A stretch of 64,000 nucleotides of DNA from Stenopsyche tienmushanensis (taxonomy: Eukaryota; Arthropoda; Insecta; Trichoptera; Stenopsychidae): NCBI GenBank assembly GCA_008973525.1, contig WACJ01000045.1, positions 1,612,001 through 1,676,000 of the forward strand, in the 5' to 3' direction. Below are positions 32,998 to 50,900 of this stretch, piece after piece. A program made the position numbers and the translations under genes. The notes below the pieces were generated by a model. That model was not told the DNA's origin. It was given only the letters and a program-made list of their open reading frames with translations, and made no database searches. Numbering within the stretch: the stretch's first letter is position 1; each line of letters starts with the position of its first letter.

Positions 32998-35722
32998 GTA
33001 ATATATTTCTTTATATAGACATTTCAATTTATGCTGTATTTATTATATCGAATGCTTAGTAATAAACTGTTTTCATTAGTTTTTTAAAACGTCTTTCAAG
33101 TCGGCTTTTATACGAAGAGCAATGCAAGAATTCTGCGACAAATAGTAATGAAGCTAGGTAAATTATCCCCAAAATTTATATCCCGATCCAATCGATTAAC
33201 TATTACCCGGGAGCGCAATCATCGCTCCTCCAATTTGCGAGCTTCTCGTCTCGCTCGAATACATTTGTCGTCTGCGTTTTTTACATATCGCGTAATCGTA
33301 AATAAATACGCAGTGTGTGGAATACGGCATTCGACAGGTGACTCTTTTTTTATTCTGATTTATAATCCTATGTAACAGCTTACATTTCTACTTGTCCTAA
33401 TTTCTGTCTTATGGTTTGTTTTTAATTTGGTCTCGCTTTGCCTTCCTTATATTTTTTTATAACATTGACTTGCCAAGTTGAAATACCTAATATTGCAAAG
33501 TCTGAGACAACAGTCCTTCCTATTCCCTTCTGTTTTTTTTTAGGCGAATAATTGAAGTGCATGATTTATCAACTTCTATTGATTTAACACATTCATCTTT
33601 TTATCGTATATTTTCATCAACAAAATATAGAAATTAATAGTGTATCATAGGTAATGTACTTAAAAGTCTATTGTATGTCGATATAGAAAAAAAATCATTG
33701 TTCCTCGTATTATATCTGGAAATATATTAGATAATCTGGACGAAAATATCGTTTTTTTATATATAAAAGAGTTATATTCAAACCAAAAATGTATTCATTC
33801 ACTTCATCGATACAGTGTATTATTATTCAGTAGATGCAACCTTTTTTCATCTATTTAACGATTTTTTTATTCCGGAAGTATAAAATTAAACTGATTTTAA
33901 TATAAAATATTTTTCAACTTGCTTAAAAACGATTGTTTCTTTATCGATTAAATCACAACACGTATTTGCGTTCTACTTTTCTTATTTATCATGTGTGCGT
34001 GAACACAAATCCGGGTTTATCCGAGCTTGTTTGTTAATTCTTGTATATTCTGTGTCGGATTTGATTCAATCTCAGCACGCAGGATACCGTCATCCACTTT
34101 CACTTTTATCTCACTTCGAATTTCATTTTCTAAACTAAAATTTTCACTTTTAAATCGTTTAAACTATCTCTAACATTAACGAACGGTTAGAGATTCTCCG
34201 AGCGTATCATAAATATTTTTAGTTGCAATTCAAAATGAATAAACGACATTTTCGTCCGGATTATCTAATAGACGTAATTTTAAAGTATGCGTTAAATTTT
34301 TTAGGTACGTTATCGTTCCATAAGAAAAGAAAAGTCTGGGTCTGAAAGTGAAGAGCTGTCCGCTGACGAAAGGCTCTTGGGCGCAAACGCATGACCATCT
34401 CGTAAGCCCGTTATAGAACGGGCTTAGCAGCAAATTAAATCTCCAAAGATTATATTGCCAAAAAACAAATTGGACTTTGGAATATAATTGATTATGAACT
34501 ACTGTGATATGTATTATCCTAATAATATTTTTGATGCATGTTTTCGATCCAGGTATTTTTAAAGAGCTTTTGTGAGGGCTGACGATTAACTTAAAAAAAT
34601 TGTGTTGGTTAAATTTTTTACAACATGTGCTTTAAATATGGTTTTCTTGAGAATATGCCACAAAAAGCATTAAACGATGCCATTTGAATGTTCTGTTAGT
34701 ATGTATATCATCATCTATATATATATATATATTGGTATTTGAGAAAGATTAAATGTGTTATAAAAGTTTAGAATCGGAAGGGAAAAAATTGTACATAAAA
34801 ATATATTTGAGAACTATTAATATAGACTGTGATATACATAATATTTTACTTAAATTGCATCTCAATTTGAGCTATGTTGTTTATGATAAGGCTTGAAATT
34901 GTTATATTTTATACTTTTTATGCCAAATGTACATAAATTATTTTTCGAAAGCAATCCATAGTTAGGCCAAGGATAGCAGAGTTCCCAGTTGTTATAATTG
35001 TAAGATTTATCATTGTATTTGTATATACTCTTATAGTTTAAATGTGTTTATTTTCAACCTTATTTATACATTCACTTTCGAGAATTATCATGATGTTGCT
35101 GTAATACCAATATATTTAACCGTAGATCGTGTTTGATGGCTAGCAATCTATACACATATGAATGAAACGTCCATAACATAAATTCATCATAGTTCATAAA
35201 ATCTTATTGAAAAAGATCACATTCGTTGTTAAATTTCATTTATTTATTATAATAAGGGATATTAGTTTTTGTTATTTTTGCAAGATTTTGATCATCTTTA
35301 ACGACTATAATTGTGTGCTTCCTATAAGTAAATTGTTTTTTAAATGATATAAAACAACGAATTTAATGTATTGACTTTTCAATGATGAGCTGCTTCATTT
35401 GCGATGGCTAATATTTGTGCAAAGTTGACGGGAATCTCAAAAGTGATCAATAATAAATTATCAATTAACATTTATTTTATTGTAAAAACTGACCGAAATG
35501 AGACGATCAAAATATTAGCAGTTCCCATAAGTTATGTCGTTTTATTTCAATGAAATTCAATTTCTCTTAAGATTTATTGAACTTTTCTTATACAAAATTT
35601 AAACCGATTATTCTCGTTAAATCCAGCTGGTTGTGATTGAAAATAGTCTGAAAGGATGGTTTAAAACCCTTCCATAGAATTGTAATTCTAACCCCATAAA
35701 GAATATTTCGTTGAACGAAATA

Positions 35723-36170
35723 TTAGGTGTATCAAAAAGTCTTTGCCGATTGTTTGACTAAATTGTTCCCGATTAATTCTCGACGTTTGACTCTCAATTT
35801 TTTGTTCACCCTTTCCAATTACCGACAATACACATCTGCAATTATTGTTTCGCCAGAAATTCATAACAAATAATTCCTTGAATATCCCACCAAACCCACA
35901 AAAAAATCTTGCGGGTCGTCAATCCAGGCATTCAGCATCGGAAATGGTTTTTATCCCAGCGAAAGACATTAACCTTCATGACTTACGTTGTCATAAACGA
36001 CCCATGTTTCATCCCCAGTCAAAATTCAGTGCACAAAGGGACGAACTATTCGTCTTGACAACAAAACTTTGCACATGTTTCGTTGCTCTCCTTGTTATCG
36101 TCGGACAGTTCGTGTGGCATCCAAAACCCCATTTGATTCGTATTCCCGATACGTTTTAAATGCTCTCGCA
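35723..36170 (-). mobile_element. mariner remnant (irritans/Hsmar type)
   Basis: The left end TATTAGGTGTATCAAAAAGT resembles a mariner terminal repeat after TA. On the minus strand the frame GFWMPHELSDDN, then LTGDETWVVYDNVSHEG, gives the first catalytic Asp block (TGDETW). Stops break the rest, and the far terminus is not clear. Confidence 0.6.
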
Positions 36171-37499
36171 CTGACGACTACGATGAATTCTTCGATACCC
36201 AATCGAGGATCCACTATGGACCTCAAATATGTCATCATCAAAGTTTAATAATAACGCTTCATTGTAAATTTCATTTATGGCTTTTGTGTTTAACCCCTGG
36301 TCAATAAACAGTAGCATATAATGCCGAATGTGATGTTGATTGGTTTCAGACTTTCATATTTTACCCTTAACAAATGCATGCATGCATGCGGGTGGGACCT
36401 AAATGCTTTATTTTTTAATCTTGCCCAACTTCTTTAGGATTCTCTGAGTATTGGATTAGGACGTCCGGGCTGTTTCTTCCTTCCTGCGTCTTCCATAATT
36501 AATTCCCTTACGATGCCACGTATTTAGTACACCATACGACATTCTAAAACCCCGTTTTTATATTTAGTGTAGTAAATACACCATAGTAAAGGAAAGATGA
36601 AATCGCCAGATTTAATTTTTTTAAATCATCATTTGCATTTCCTGACATCTAATATGTCACCATAAATCTCGCAGATGTTCTCCGTAGCTTCTGTCGCTTT
36701 CTTTTTCATATGGTATTGAAAAAGCATACAGTTCTGCAGATGTTTTTCCAACGGACATCTCTCCCATTTTCGTTTGAGGATTAAGGGCAAATGAACAAAT
36801 ATAAACTCAGGCAAATGAACAGGTAGAGACATCCTTACTGCTCAATAGATCGAAGAAGACTGTTTTGAAGAGGGTGCATCGAAAAAAACGGCATGACATA
36901 AGGGAACTGCTAATATAATGATTTTTATTTAGAGTGTTAAACAAACGTTCATCCAAAAAAGTTTTAAAACCTCATTAAAAACGCCGTTGTCTGATGATTA
37001 ATACTATTTTTAGTCGTCACAAAAATACACCAACTTTTTTCATATCTGCATAATGTGATATTTAACCTTCGGCGATTTTTATTTTGCGCTGAATTTATCA
37101 TTCGATTTCATCAGCTCAAACACTGATACAAACTCGCCGTCGTATTGGCAAATATCACACAGTACCCGTCTATCATTACTATCTTTTTAATTTATAGCCG
37201 AGACTGGCATATTGAATAATACTTCAATTATTGCTCTTTGTTGTTGGGGGATAATGAAATTTGTTCTATGTACTTTATTATTGATATTCTTACGGCTGTC
37301 TTATTATTTACATTTAGCATTTACTCTCAAATGTATTCAAAAATATTAGCGTACTCTTATAAAAGACGTAAAATATTGACGTCAAAATTCATTTCGTTAA
37401 TTATTATTGTAAGCGTATGCATGTACTTAAATACTTATCACAGATACATGCTTTACATATTGCTGTATTCATACATACGCAAGGATTTATATTTTATAA

Positions 37500-37900
37500 T
37501 TAGAAATCGATACAGGTAACCCTCGTTTATTGCAACAAGTGCAGAACTTGCTAAGGATTGTGACGTCTTCTGTCATCAGCGAAGGATGTGTCCACTGCTT
37601 GCGATACAATTCCTCTCCGTTCTTCTCTGATTTTGGCTTAGAACGAAGAGCTGCGCAAACACAAAACAGCTTATAGCGCTTTTGATTTAATCGTACGCTT
37701 TTCACTCCACGAGACACTCTTAAACCTCGCCTCCAACACCACATCTCAAAAGCTTCAATTATTTTCCTACTGGCCGTCTTTATAGTCCATGTTTCGGTAG
37801 CGTATTAAAAAAATGAGGCTTATCACAAGGCGGTTTTAATCGAGGTGTTCTTATCTCTCCTTCTGAACAGTAAATTTATTGGAGTTTAATCTGTTGACTC
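37500..37900 (-). mobile_element. Non-LTR reverse transcriptase C-terminal fragment
   Basis: The minus strand reads MWCWRRGLRVSRGVKSVRLN, the conserved WCWRR...R.SW block after the RT domain of RTE-type elements, followed by degraded sequence. Related to the fragment at 32.2-32.7 kb. Confidence 0.55.
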
Positions 37901-39329
37901 TTATTGTTGCAGCATTTTTAGAGTAGAGAGGCATTCCAAATTAACGCAGTTGAACGCCCTTTTTATTACCATAGCACGCCTCAAGAAAATTATGTTATTC
38001 CCTTGTGTATTGCATCTTTCTCCAGAACGTATCCCCGCGATCAACGGGGGGCTACCTGTTTATTGTTTATGCATATTATTTATTATTTAATATCACTATA
38101 ATTATTCAATATTGATATATTTGTGTTGATGGCTTTAATTTTTAGTTATGTCTATTTCCATTCCACTTTTTTCTGATAGATTTATTCTAAAGATTAATCA
38201 TCGTTTGCAATTTTTAATTACATCATCGAATTCGAATAATTATGCAATTTTTTGGAATTTAAACCATGAATGTGACGATTTATTTATGAAATCTTAATCG
38301 GAAGCAGTACGCACGCTCTTCATTTCTATCGTCTATTTTAATGTTGGAAAATGTTACCATATTTAGACTGTTTCAAATCAAAGATTTTTACGATATTTCA
38401 TACCGATAAAAGCAATTCCTATTTTTTAAAAATAAGGCATTCAAAGACTAATACAAAATGACCGAATAACATAGTTTTGCTCTCCGCATAAAATTAAATA
38501 ACTTCCTCAGAGCTGTATACAATCTAAATGCAGTCAACCCTTCTATAGCGTCTATACGCACCACTATAAAATAAGTATAAAATTTGTACGCGATTTTAGT
38601 TAACAAGTGCATGTGATTAACGCGCGCCAAGGGACATTTTATTCCGTACGCCGCAAACTGAAATGGACGCTATAGGAGGGTCGATTGTATTTATCAATTT
38701 TTACAATAGGGATTTTTAACGCATTCGAAACGTTAATTGAAAAATATATTAAATTTATTCGACTTTCTTAAATCTTTACAATCTTAAACGTTTATCTACT
38801 TTTATAAGGGATCAATTGTTACATATTATTAGAAATAAAATAACGAATTTTTTTTTATACATCTAGCCGACTACAAGTTCTAACGATTTGATTTGAACAA
38901 TACACGAATGAAGATCGTCTGCATTTATTTTCATTGTCTTAATGTAATTATCTCGTATAAAAATTCAGACGCGTCATTTCTATAGCAATAAATATATTAT
39001 ACAAATATAATGTCTTATATTAGAATGGCAAATATTTTTAAAAAAATGTATCATTTGATTTTTTATCGACATAATAAGAATATAAACAGAACGTTGTATG
39101 TGAACAGTTTGCTAAAATTATCATATTTAATACTTTGATACCAATATTTTAGATCTTGTTAATTGAAAAATGTTATTTATTTGAAAGAAATGCTTAAAAA
39201 ATTGTGCCATGGCATTATTATGCTATTTTCATTGGCGTTATATTGGTTTTTCCCGTTATTTTTTTAAATATGAATGTGATGTCGAATTGAAAATATGATG
39301 TCTGAAGATCTTCCCCGATTTTTAAAAAG

Positions 39330-39493
39330 TCATTGATAAATATCTACATATCTCATTAGGTTATTAACTATTTCTCCAGCGATTACAGCTAAAGGTGGGA
39401 AATATACACTTCCATAGGTTCCAGTGGTCCATATGGATCTCAGTCGTTGCGATAACTCGTCGCTTGTTTGCCGTGGATCTTTGGTCCCCCTAA
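39330..39493 (-). mobile_element. Terminus of a TTAGGGGGACC-family mariner-like element
   Basis: It ends GGTCCCCCTAA followed by TA, and the minus-strand frame gives KDPRQTSDELSQRLRSIWTT, the same helix-turn-helix as the copy at 28.4 kb. The other end was not found, so it is truncated. Confidence 0.6.
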
Positions 39494-40892
39494 TATATTT
39501 TTTGAGTTTCAAACTACTACTATTAAATAACTGTGTTGCTCAAATAATTTAAAATAACATCTTTACATGATTGTTTATGTACTTACATTACTAATAAAAA
39601 TTATTGTCTAATTTTGAAAAAATACTTGGAAAAACATCGCATGAGAAGTAGTTAATATGCAAAATATTTTTTTTAATAGGAATTTATGCCATACTTGACA
39701 ATAGTTTAATTTCGATATTTGACCACAATCTGAATTATGAGATGGTTTTTTTTTTTGAGAGAAGGGCTTTACATAATGCAAATTGATTGAATTTCATACG
39801 TATAGTTTTATTTTTTAATAGCTTCAAAAGCCAGTAAGCATTGATAGCCTATTTTTATATATATGTAGCAAGATGTAAAAAGTCAAACGGGGTTACCTTT
39901 CCATCAATGTTCCATGTTTAAATATATATATATATCTTTAAAAGACTGTATTTTTTGTATATATGAATTGGAGTATTTTGTTATAACATATGGACATCAA
40001 TTTATATTTGCATACCAAAAATTAAACTTTCACTTGTTCTCAGTATCCAAAAAGAAAAACAAAGGTCAATTGGTGAACCTTCGCGTACGTTTTAAAATGG
40101 AGATCTGGTGGAATGTAATTAAAATATATGAATGTAAATTTTTAGTTGTGTTTATTTTTAAAATACCTCAATTTCCTACTTCCCTTAATGAATTTAGTTT
40201 ATCATTATTGCTTAGTTTAGTATCATCGAGGTGCTGACTATTTATATGAAGTACAATTTAAGGTTTAAATGAAAAAGTTCAAAGTCAATAGTACGGTTGG
40301 TGACTTAATGATGCTTTCATAAATTTATAGACGTACACAAGGAAAAAAAAGGTTATACTAATAAATATTAATTAATTAATATTCTCAAATAAATTATAAA
40401 TATTTCACAATATTTATAATTCATTTATTTCAATACATTACATTTGTACATATGTGAAACAGTATGATTTGTAAGATAAATCATAACAAAAAATATGTAG
40501 ACCATAATTTGAATTTTTGAGATTCCGCTCTTTTGGGCTGGTATTTTTATTGCTGATTTATTTTTAAAATGATTAACACATGATTATTGACTAATACCTT
40601 AATAACCTTATAAAGCAAAACAAATGTGATGTTCAAATTTTAAAAATATGATTTTTTTATCATTTGCGTAATTAAACGAATTTTAGTTAAATGAAAGTTA
40701 GAAAGTTGTAAAAATCCAGCGATTCAATTAAATTCAGTAATATATGACATCATTTTTATTTTGTAATTGTTTTCAATGTGATTAGAAAATATTTGTTCGT
40801 CTGATTTTCATTCGTTCTTAAAATAAGTCGGAGCAAAGTAAGCCATTGTTTACTATGTTTTGAGTGCCGCGTTATTATTTGACAGTTGTAGA

Positions 40893-43800
40893 ATGTCGGT
40901 GCAGGAACTCCTGCAGCTGAAACGAGCGCCGCTGGATTCGTGGAGCGTCCGCGAACAGCTATGGCTCGCTTCAGCGGTAGTACAATGTGGTGCGCAAAAT
41001 TGGGTATCGGTGTCGCGGGCGATGCGCCCCCTGCAAACAGCGACTCGCCGCCCAGCAGATTGGTACAGTCAGAGAAGTTGTGCTGCACAGTTTGGCGCAT
41101 TACTTGAGCGAGTCCAAAATCCAAGGTCTGTAGGGCGTCGTCATGCGTCGCCGCCTTCTCCTTCGCCTGCGCCTTCAGCTCCTGACGCTCACGTCGCCGT
41201 ACTTCAACGCCTCACACGCGACCGCGTCGCTGAACTGCACATCTTAATGGCCGAGGAGGCGCGCCAGCATGCTCGCCTCGAGGTACTATTCCTCTGTATT
41301 CCAGATATATATATATATATTCTCAATAACAAACGCTGTGATATTAACTCTTCAACACAATCTAACAATACAAATCTTCAAAATAATTTTGTAGAATGAC
41401 AAATTTAAAAAGAATAATAATATATTCATTAGGAAGAAGTGAAAGAACTGCTATCTAACAATATCACAGACGCTCGTATTCGGGCTATGGCCGCTGGGAT
41501 TGAAGCTGAAAAACTGGCAGAAGAAAAAGAAGCGGCGAGAAATATGCAAAGGTTACGGGAACGTGAAGATCGCCGAGCTCTGCTCGAAAAAGCGTGGCGG
41601 CGCCCTGATCCGGAATCTCCTCATTCGTCTCCTCTGCTCACCTCGCTTCTTCAAAGTGCTGCTCCCATTAATCAAATAGCCAATGCTGGTAAATTCGTTT
41701 TCTTTGAACGAATAAATTTCACATTTTTTAATAATATGCAAAAACCAATTATAAAAAATATCTTTCAGATAAAACTCAAGCAGTGAATATAATGTCACCG
41801 ATGAAAGAAAAACAGATGGAAAATATATCGATGAACATGGAACCCGTAGTCGTTCCATCATCTTCCATGAACAAAGTACAGTACCACGAACTTCAACAGA
41901 TCGAGCAGATAAAATCCGAGCTGCAGAAGATCGAACAGAACCTCATTGAAGGTACTACGTCTACTGTTCCCGAAGCATTCTGCACGATTCCGACTCTGCA
42001 TCCTACGACGCCTGCCGAAATGCCATCGGCCAAGGATCCTCCCGGCGCCGAAACACTAAAGACGCCAGAAAAAATAGACATTGACGATATTGAAATCAAA
42101 GCGGAAGATGTATACGCATTTTCAGACATTGATTTAGACATTCCTCCCGTATCGTCCATACACAAATCTTCAATCGGCCGAACTTTACATTCCGATAAAA
42201 ATCTGTTTAACAAAAGAGAATTATCTTCGAATTTCGCCGGAATGGATGATATTGTACAACCAACTGAACAAGAAAATGCTATTAATATATCTCTACCGTC
42301 TGAAAGTTTACCCGAAACGACCGAAGCTCCTCCAGCAAGCTCCGAAAGTACTGCTAATGTACCTGCAACAGAAACTAATACGAATCAAAGCAGTCCACCT
42401 CAAATTCCTGAAGTCGCTACAAGGTAACGTCAAAATTTTGATGTCCAATTTAAGCAATTAGTAAACAAAATTATGGATAACTTTATTTTAGCTGCCCTTT
42501 ATGGAGCTGTCCTACATCGACTACTACACTGTTAAAGTGTATTCTCTCACATGTTGTTTTTTTGTAATATTATGTACGGACTGTCTCTGCAAGGAGGTCT
42601 AAAGGCGATTTAGTAGTTAGTTCAATACCCTGAGCAGACTTCTGCGTCCATCCATATTGGGGATCCGTACAGCAGTAGCGAATGGACAACCTCATTGTTT
42701 TTATTTACTCTGCCCTGTGATTGTCCACTGTCGTCTATTATCGTTGGTGGAATATATGAAAGTGATAACGTACTCTTCTTTCAGCTTGATACATTTTTCC
42801 CTGTGATGTTTAATAGTTTCATCGAGCTCCTCTTCATTGTTGGCAAATCTTGTACAACCGAGCCATTTTATCAAGTTAGAAAAAAGAAAATAATCCGAGG
42901 GGGCTAAATCTGTGATAAACGTGTGATCTGGTGCATTGTCTTGATGAAATAATACTTTCTTTTTAGTCTAATGCAGTCGTTTTTCTTGAGTTCATAAATC
43001 GAATGTTGCAATAAGTTTGCATAATACTCGCCATTGATTGTTTTTTCCTTTTTGAAGATAATCAATGAACTGTTTTCGCCTTTTTTGGAGCCGATTTTCC
43101 TATTTCAGTCCATTGATTTGACTATTTCTTTGTCTCTTCTCGGTTAGAAAATGTCTTAGAAGTCGCTGGGTAATTTTGAATTACTGGACATCCCAGTTCC
43201 TCACAGGGCACGTGGCTTAGGGCTTCGCTCTTCTTGTTTGGATTTTCCTTGATCTCGGAGTGTCCTATGGATATGTTCTGGCATGGTGTCCGATTGTAAG
43301 GCGGTCATTCGTCGTGTCAGCAGTCCAAAAAGCGGACCGGTTGGACACAGATCTTGTGGCCACTCTATCTTCTTACACGGGTTTTAGGGATTTTTGTGGC
43401 AGTTATCTCATCTGTCGCAGCTCCAGTGACACCACTAGATAGTATAATCAATGAAGGACACTATGTGGCTAGTTCGGGGAAACTCGAAACAGTTCGTACA
43501 GCGGCGTCCATCATTGGGTCTATCTTATAAGACGCTCTCTGTTCATCTGCATTGTTCCTTTGTGTGGAGTGATAAAGCCATGTTTCATCCATGCTTAAAA
43601 ATTGACGCAAAAACTCAGCTTTATTCCTGTGAAACATCACCAAACACTCGATTGAAACATTCTCACGACACTGTTTTTGTTTCATTGTGAGCAAACGCAG
43701 CACCAGTCTTGCGCTCAGCTTTCACATGTACAAATTTTCAGTCAATATGTGATGTACAGCACTTTTTGAAATGTATTTGTTTTATTGTAATTTCAGAAAC

Positions 43801-45309
43801 AGTGTTGATGATGCATCGAAGGTTGATGTTGAGAATAATCATACGAAAGAGAGTGAAAATGTACAACAAAATACAATCAAGAGTGAACCAAGATCAAAAC
43901 CCAACGGTGAAGAAGAAGACAGCGACGGAGAAATGAATCAAAAAGTTTCTGATTTGAAAAAAGATCTTGAGGCGAAAAAATATTTGGACCAAATTCCAGA
44001 CAAAACTACCGACGTCGAAAAAGAAAACGATATGATTGTCGTGAAAGAGGAACCTTCTTCTATCACACAAAACCAGGTATAAATGACAATATTTTTGAAT
44101 CATTGAATAATTTATTGCGAAATTTATTTGCTTATGCTTTTTTAAATTTCGTTAACAGGAAAATAAAACTGAAAGCTCAAACACGGGACCCAAAGAAAAT
44201 GCTAATGAAACTAAAGCTACAGAGCAACAGAGTGACTCTCATATTGAAACGGATGATGACACGCCGATTGAAGTGATCAAAGAGGATAAACCGGGAAAAA
44301 CTAAACGCGATTATTCTCGCAAAAAAGCCGATAAGGATGACAGACCCAGTCCTCCCAGAGAACTTGAAAATATTACAACCAAGTTAGAATTTAGTGACGA
44401 AGTAGGATCGGATAACTCTCAAGAGTCGGCTGATAAAAAATTGTCCAGTATCAAATACAGATTCAAGAGTGAGTGTAAGTGCATTAATCTCATTTTTAAC
44501 ATTGCTCTGAATAATAGAAACTATCTCATGTCCATGTTCAATAATTCATATTATTTTTAGTGGGTGGATCACGATCAGAAAGTCCAGCAACGCCGATAGA
44601 TTCGTTACCAAATAGTCCTGCACCAGCAACTCCACCTACTAATGTTTCTCACAATACATCTTCATCTACAACGGAGCAAGATAAAGATTATCGCATATGG
44701 AAGAAATCTATTTTCCTCGGCTTAAATAGGTATATTAGTGGATTTGCTCTTTATTCGTCCTAACCGACTTTCAAAACTAATCTTTTATTTATCATATTTC
44801 AGATTATGTACACTCAAGTATGCTTCATTATTTCAACGACCCATTACCGACGATCAAGCTCCTGGATACAGCCAAGCAGTCAAAAAACCAGTTGATTTAT
44901 CGTCAATCCGGCGCAATATTGATCTTGGAATCATAAAGTAATTTTTATTCTTCATCTAAAATATAATAAATCCTTTTTAAATTCTACTGAAATGCTTGTG
45001 TATTTTTATAGGACGACTCAAGATTTTCAAAGAGAGGTGTTATTGATGCTTACGAATGCATTGATGTACAATCGTACGGATCATAGAGTGTACTCGATGT
45101 CGTTGGAAACAATCCAAGAAGCCATTTCGGAATTGAACGTTCTGTTGCAAGCTCAGGCGCACGCCGCAGCCGAAACGCCGACTCTGTCTCGGCTCACACG
45201 TCCACCTCGTCCGGCCTCGCGATCGGCCGGTCCACCCGTGAAAAGAAAAAGAGGCGGCACGAGCAACGACACACCGACTGGAAAAAAACGACGCCCTGAA
45301 GATGCTTAA
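40893..45309 (+). CDS. Brd8: BRD8: bromodomain subunit of the Tip60/NuA4 acetyltransferase complex
   Basis: Nuclear subunit of the Tip60 histone acetyltransferase complex. Exons are 40893-41282, 41433-41688, 41769-42423, 43797-44076, 44159-44474, 44561-44729, 44803-44937 and 45012-45309. They total 2499 nt (832 residues) with all phases closing. The N terminus (DSWSVREQLWLAS, NWVSVSRAM, WYSQRSCAAQFGALLE) is the BRD8-specific SANT-like module, followed by a coiled coil. The middle is acidic. The bromodomain spans about residues 675-770 (RIWKKSI, LFQRPITDDQAPGYSQ, KKPVDLSSIRRNI), with the acetyl-lysine-binding Asn in NALMYN near residue 754. A basic C terminus (KRKR, GKKRRPED) looks like a nuclear signal. 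I chose ATG 40893 over the upstream non-ATG frame start. AATAAA lies at 45344-45349. Intron 3 holds a mariner copy. Confidence 0.96.
43180..43790 (-). mobile_element. mariner copy and repeat B fragment in BRD8 intron 3
   Basis: The minus strand reads LRLLTMKQKQCRENVSIECL and FLSMDETWLYHSTQRN, the mariner region around the first catalytic Asp (DETW). Its far side (43709-43780) matches 61400-61470 and 15985-16030. Next to it, 43185-43340 carries the reversed family B block. It lengthens the intron to 1.37 kb. Confidence 0.65.
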
Positions 45310-46435
45310 AATTGTTTAACGTGTTTTGTTCATTTTTGTAAATAATAAATGAAATTGAATCCGAATTGTGCATTATTTGAGATGAATATTTGAAAATATA
45401 TTATTTTTGAAAAATAAATATATTAATCAAAAGATGAATGAATAGCTAAAATTAAATTTTGGCCGTAAAAAATATTTTTTAAATTTAATTTGCTCTTAAA
45501 ATACGGTAATGAAAATAATAATTTTAATTATGATAAAAATATATTTATATATCAAATATGAAACGTTGCATAGAATAAAATTAACGCCATTTGCATGTTC
45601 GTAAATCCCACTGATAGTTTTCAACACTGGCAACATTGATCGTGCATGGAGCCGGTGCTTGTAACGAATGTAAGTTTTTGGCGCATTTAAATACATTTAC
45701 GTATTTGTCAATGTTATTTTCGTAATTAAACGATCGATCAGCATAGATGCGTTCATACTTATGTATTATTTTGCTTCTGTCATGTATTAAATTGTTATTT
45801 AGATTGACATTTGCCGAATTAAATTATAACATTGTGTCCTTGCAAATACCTCCAGGACATTTCAAATAATTTTAATATTATAACCATAAATTCAATGTTA
45901 AATACAGATATTAATACATATGGTAGTATCCGCGTATAACGCCAAAAGCTGTTATTTTTAGCAAATGTATAGTATGTTTTATCTGAAGTGTTTTGATACA
46001 AATATAAAAGTGAGGTTATATCAAATAGTGTTTTGTTTACTTGTCAATGAAATGAGGCTGTTGATTTGCAAATAAATTATTATGATATAAAGACCAAACC
46101 CTAACAATTCGATTAAGCAATGCGCGTTAAAAGACGGCTAAAGATAAATAATTGAGAGCGCTTAAAACATGAATCGAATTGCTCGGGTTTGATTATTTAC
46201 ATTTTATCGCCAATTAAAAAATAAACAATTTAACCCCCAGGGCGTCACCAAAGCAATCGCCTTTGATATCAAAAACATTAAATGTAAATTATTCCTTATT
46301 CAAGAAGAATAATTCTATAAAATGGGGATGCATAAATGCCGCTCTATTCGCAATCATCACTTATGATCTGTGAAGTAAAATTGAATATGTAACCCTGCCA
46401 CAATGTTTGAATTAAAATTGTAATCGACATGTTTT

Positions 46436-50515
<4,080 letters not shown>

Positions 50516-50900
50516 TAAAGATACACGATGTATTATTAAATGGACAAATTTTTATTCCATTTTTATCAACTAGGAGTATTTTATTATTTATTATTTCATT
50601 TACATTGTTGCAATTACATACATTTTTTTTATAAGGTTGACTTAATTGAGTAATTGTAAATTTCTTTATCTGTATGAAATTACATATTTATTAGATTTAA
50701 CCTAGAATTTTTAAGGTACACGAAGACATTTTTTTTATTGCTGTAATTATATCTAAAAAAAAAAGTCATCTCCTAGCGCTTACAGTGTGTTTTTCTTCCC
50801 TCAAATACCCTGATTAACGACGGCGATAAAAAACAATTGCGGTTAATAAGGCGCATTTATTCTATATAAACTTAAATATCACATAAAACGCTTAACAAAT

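Larger units (their letters stand above)
33150..40892. other. Gene-poor AT-rich interval between STIMATE and BRD8
   Basis: Apart from a possible STIMATE terminal exon (33101-33145 or 33544-33555) and the elements listed at 35.7, 37.5 and 39.3 kb, I see only AT-rich noncoding sequence. Frames here are short and lack motifs. Confidence 0.6.

Noticed and set aside
40756..41124. 122-codon minus-strand frame opposite BRD8 exon 1
   Set aside because: It is the antisense shadow of the conserved N-terminal BRD8 exon and has no motif of its own.
41893..42213. 106-codon minus-strand frame
   Set aside because: Antisense of BRD8 exon 3; Ser/Ile-rich with no family resemblance.
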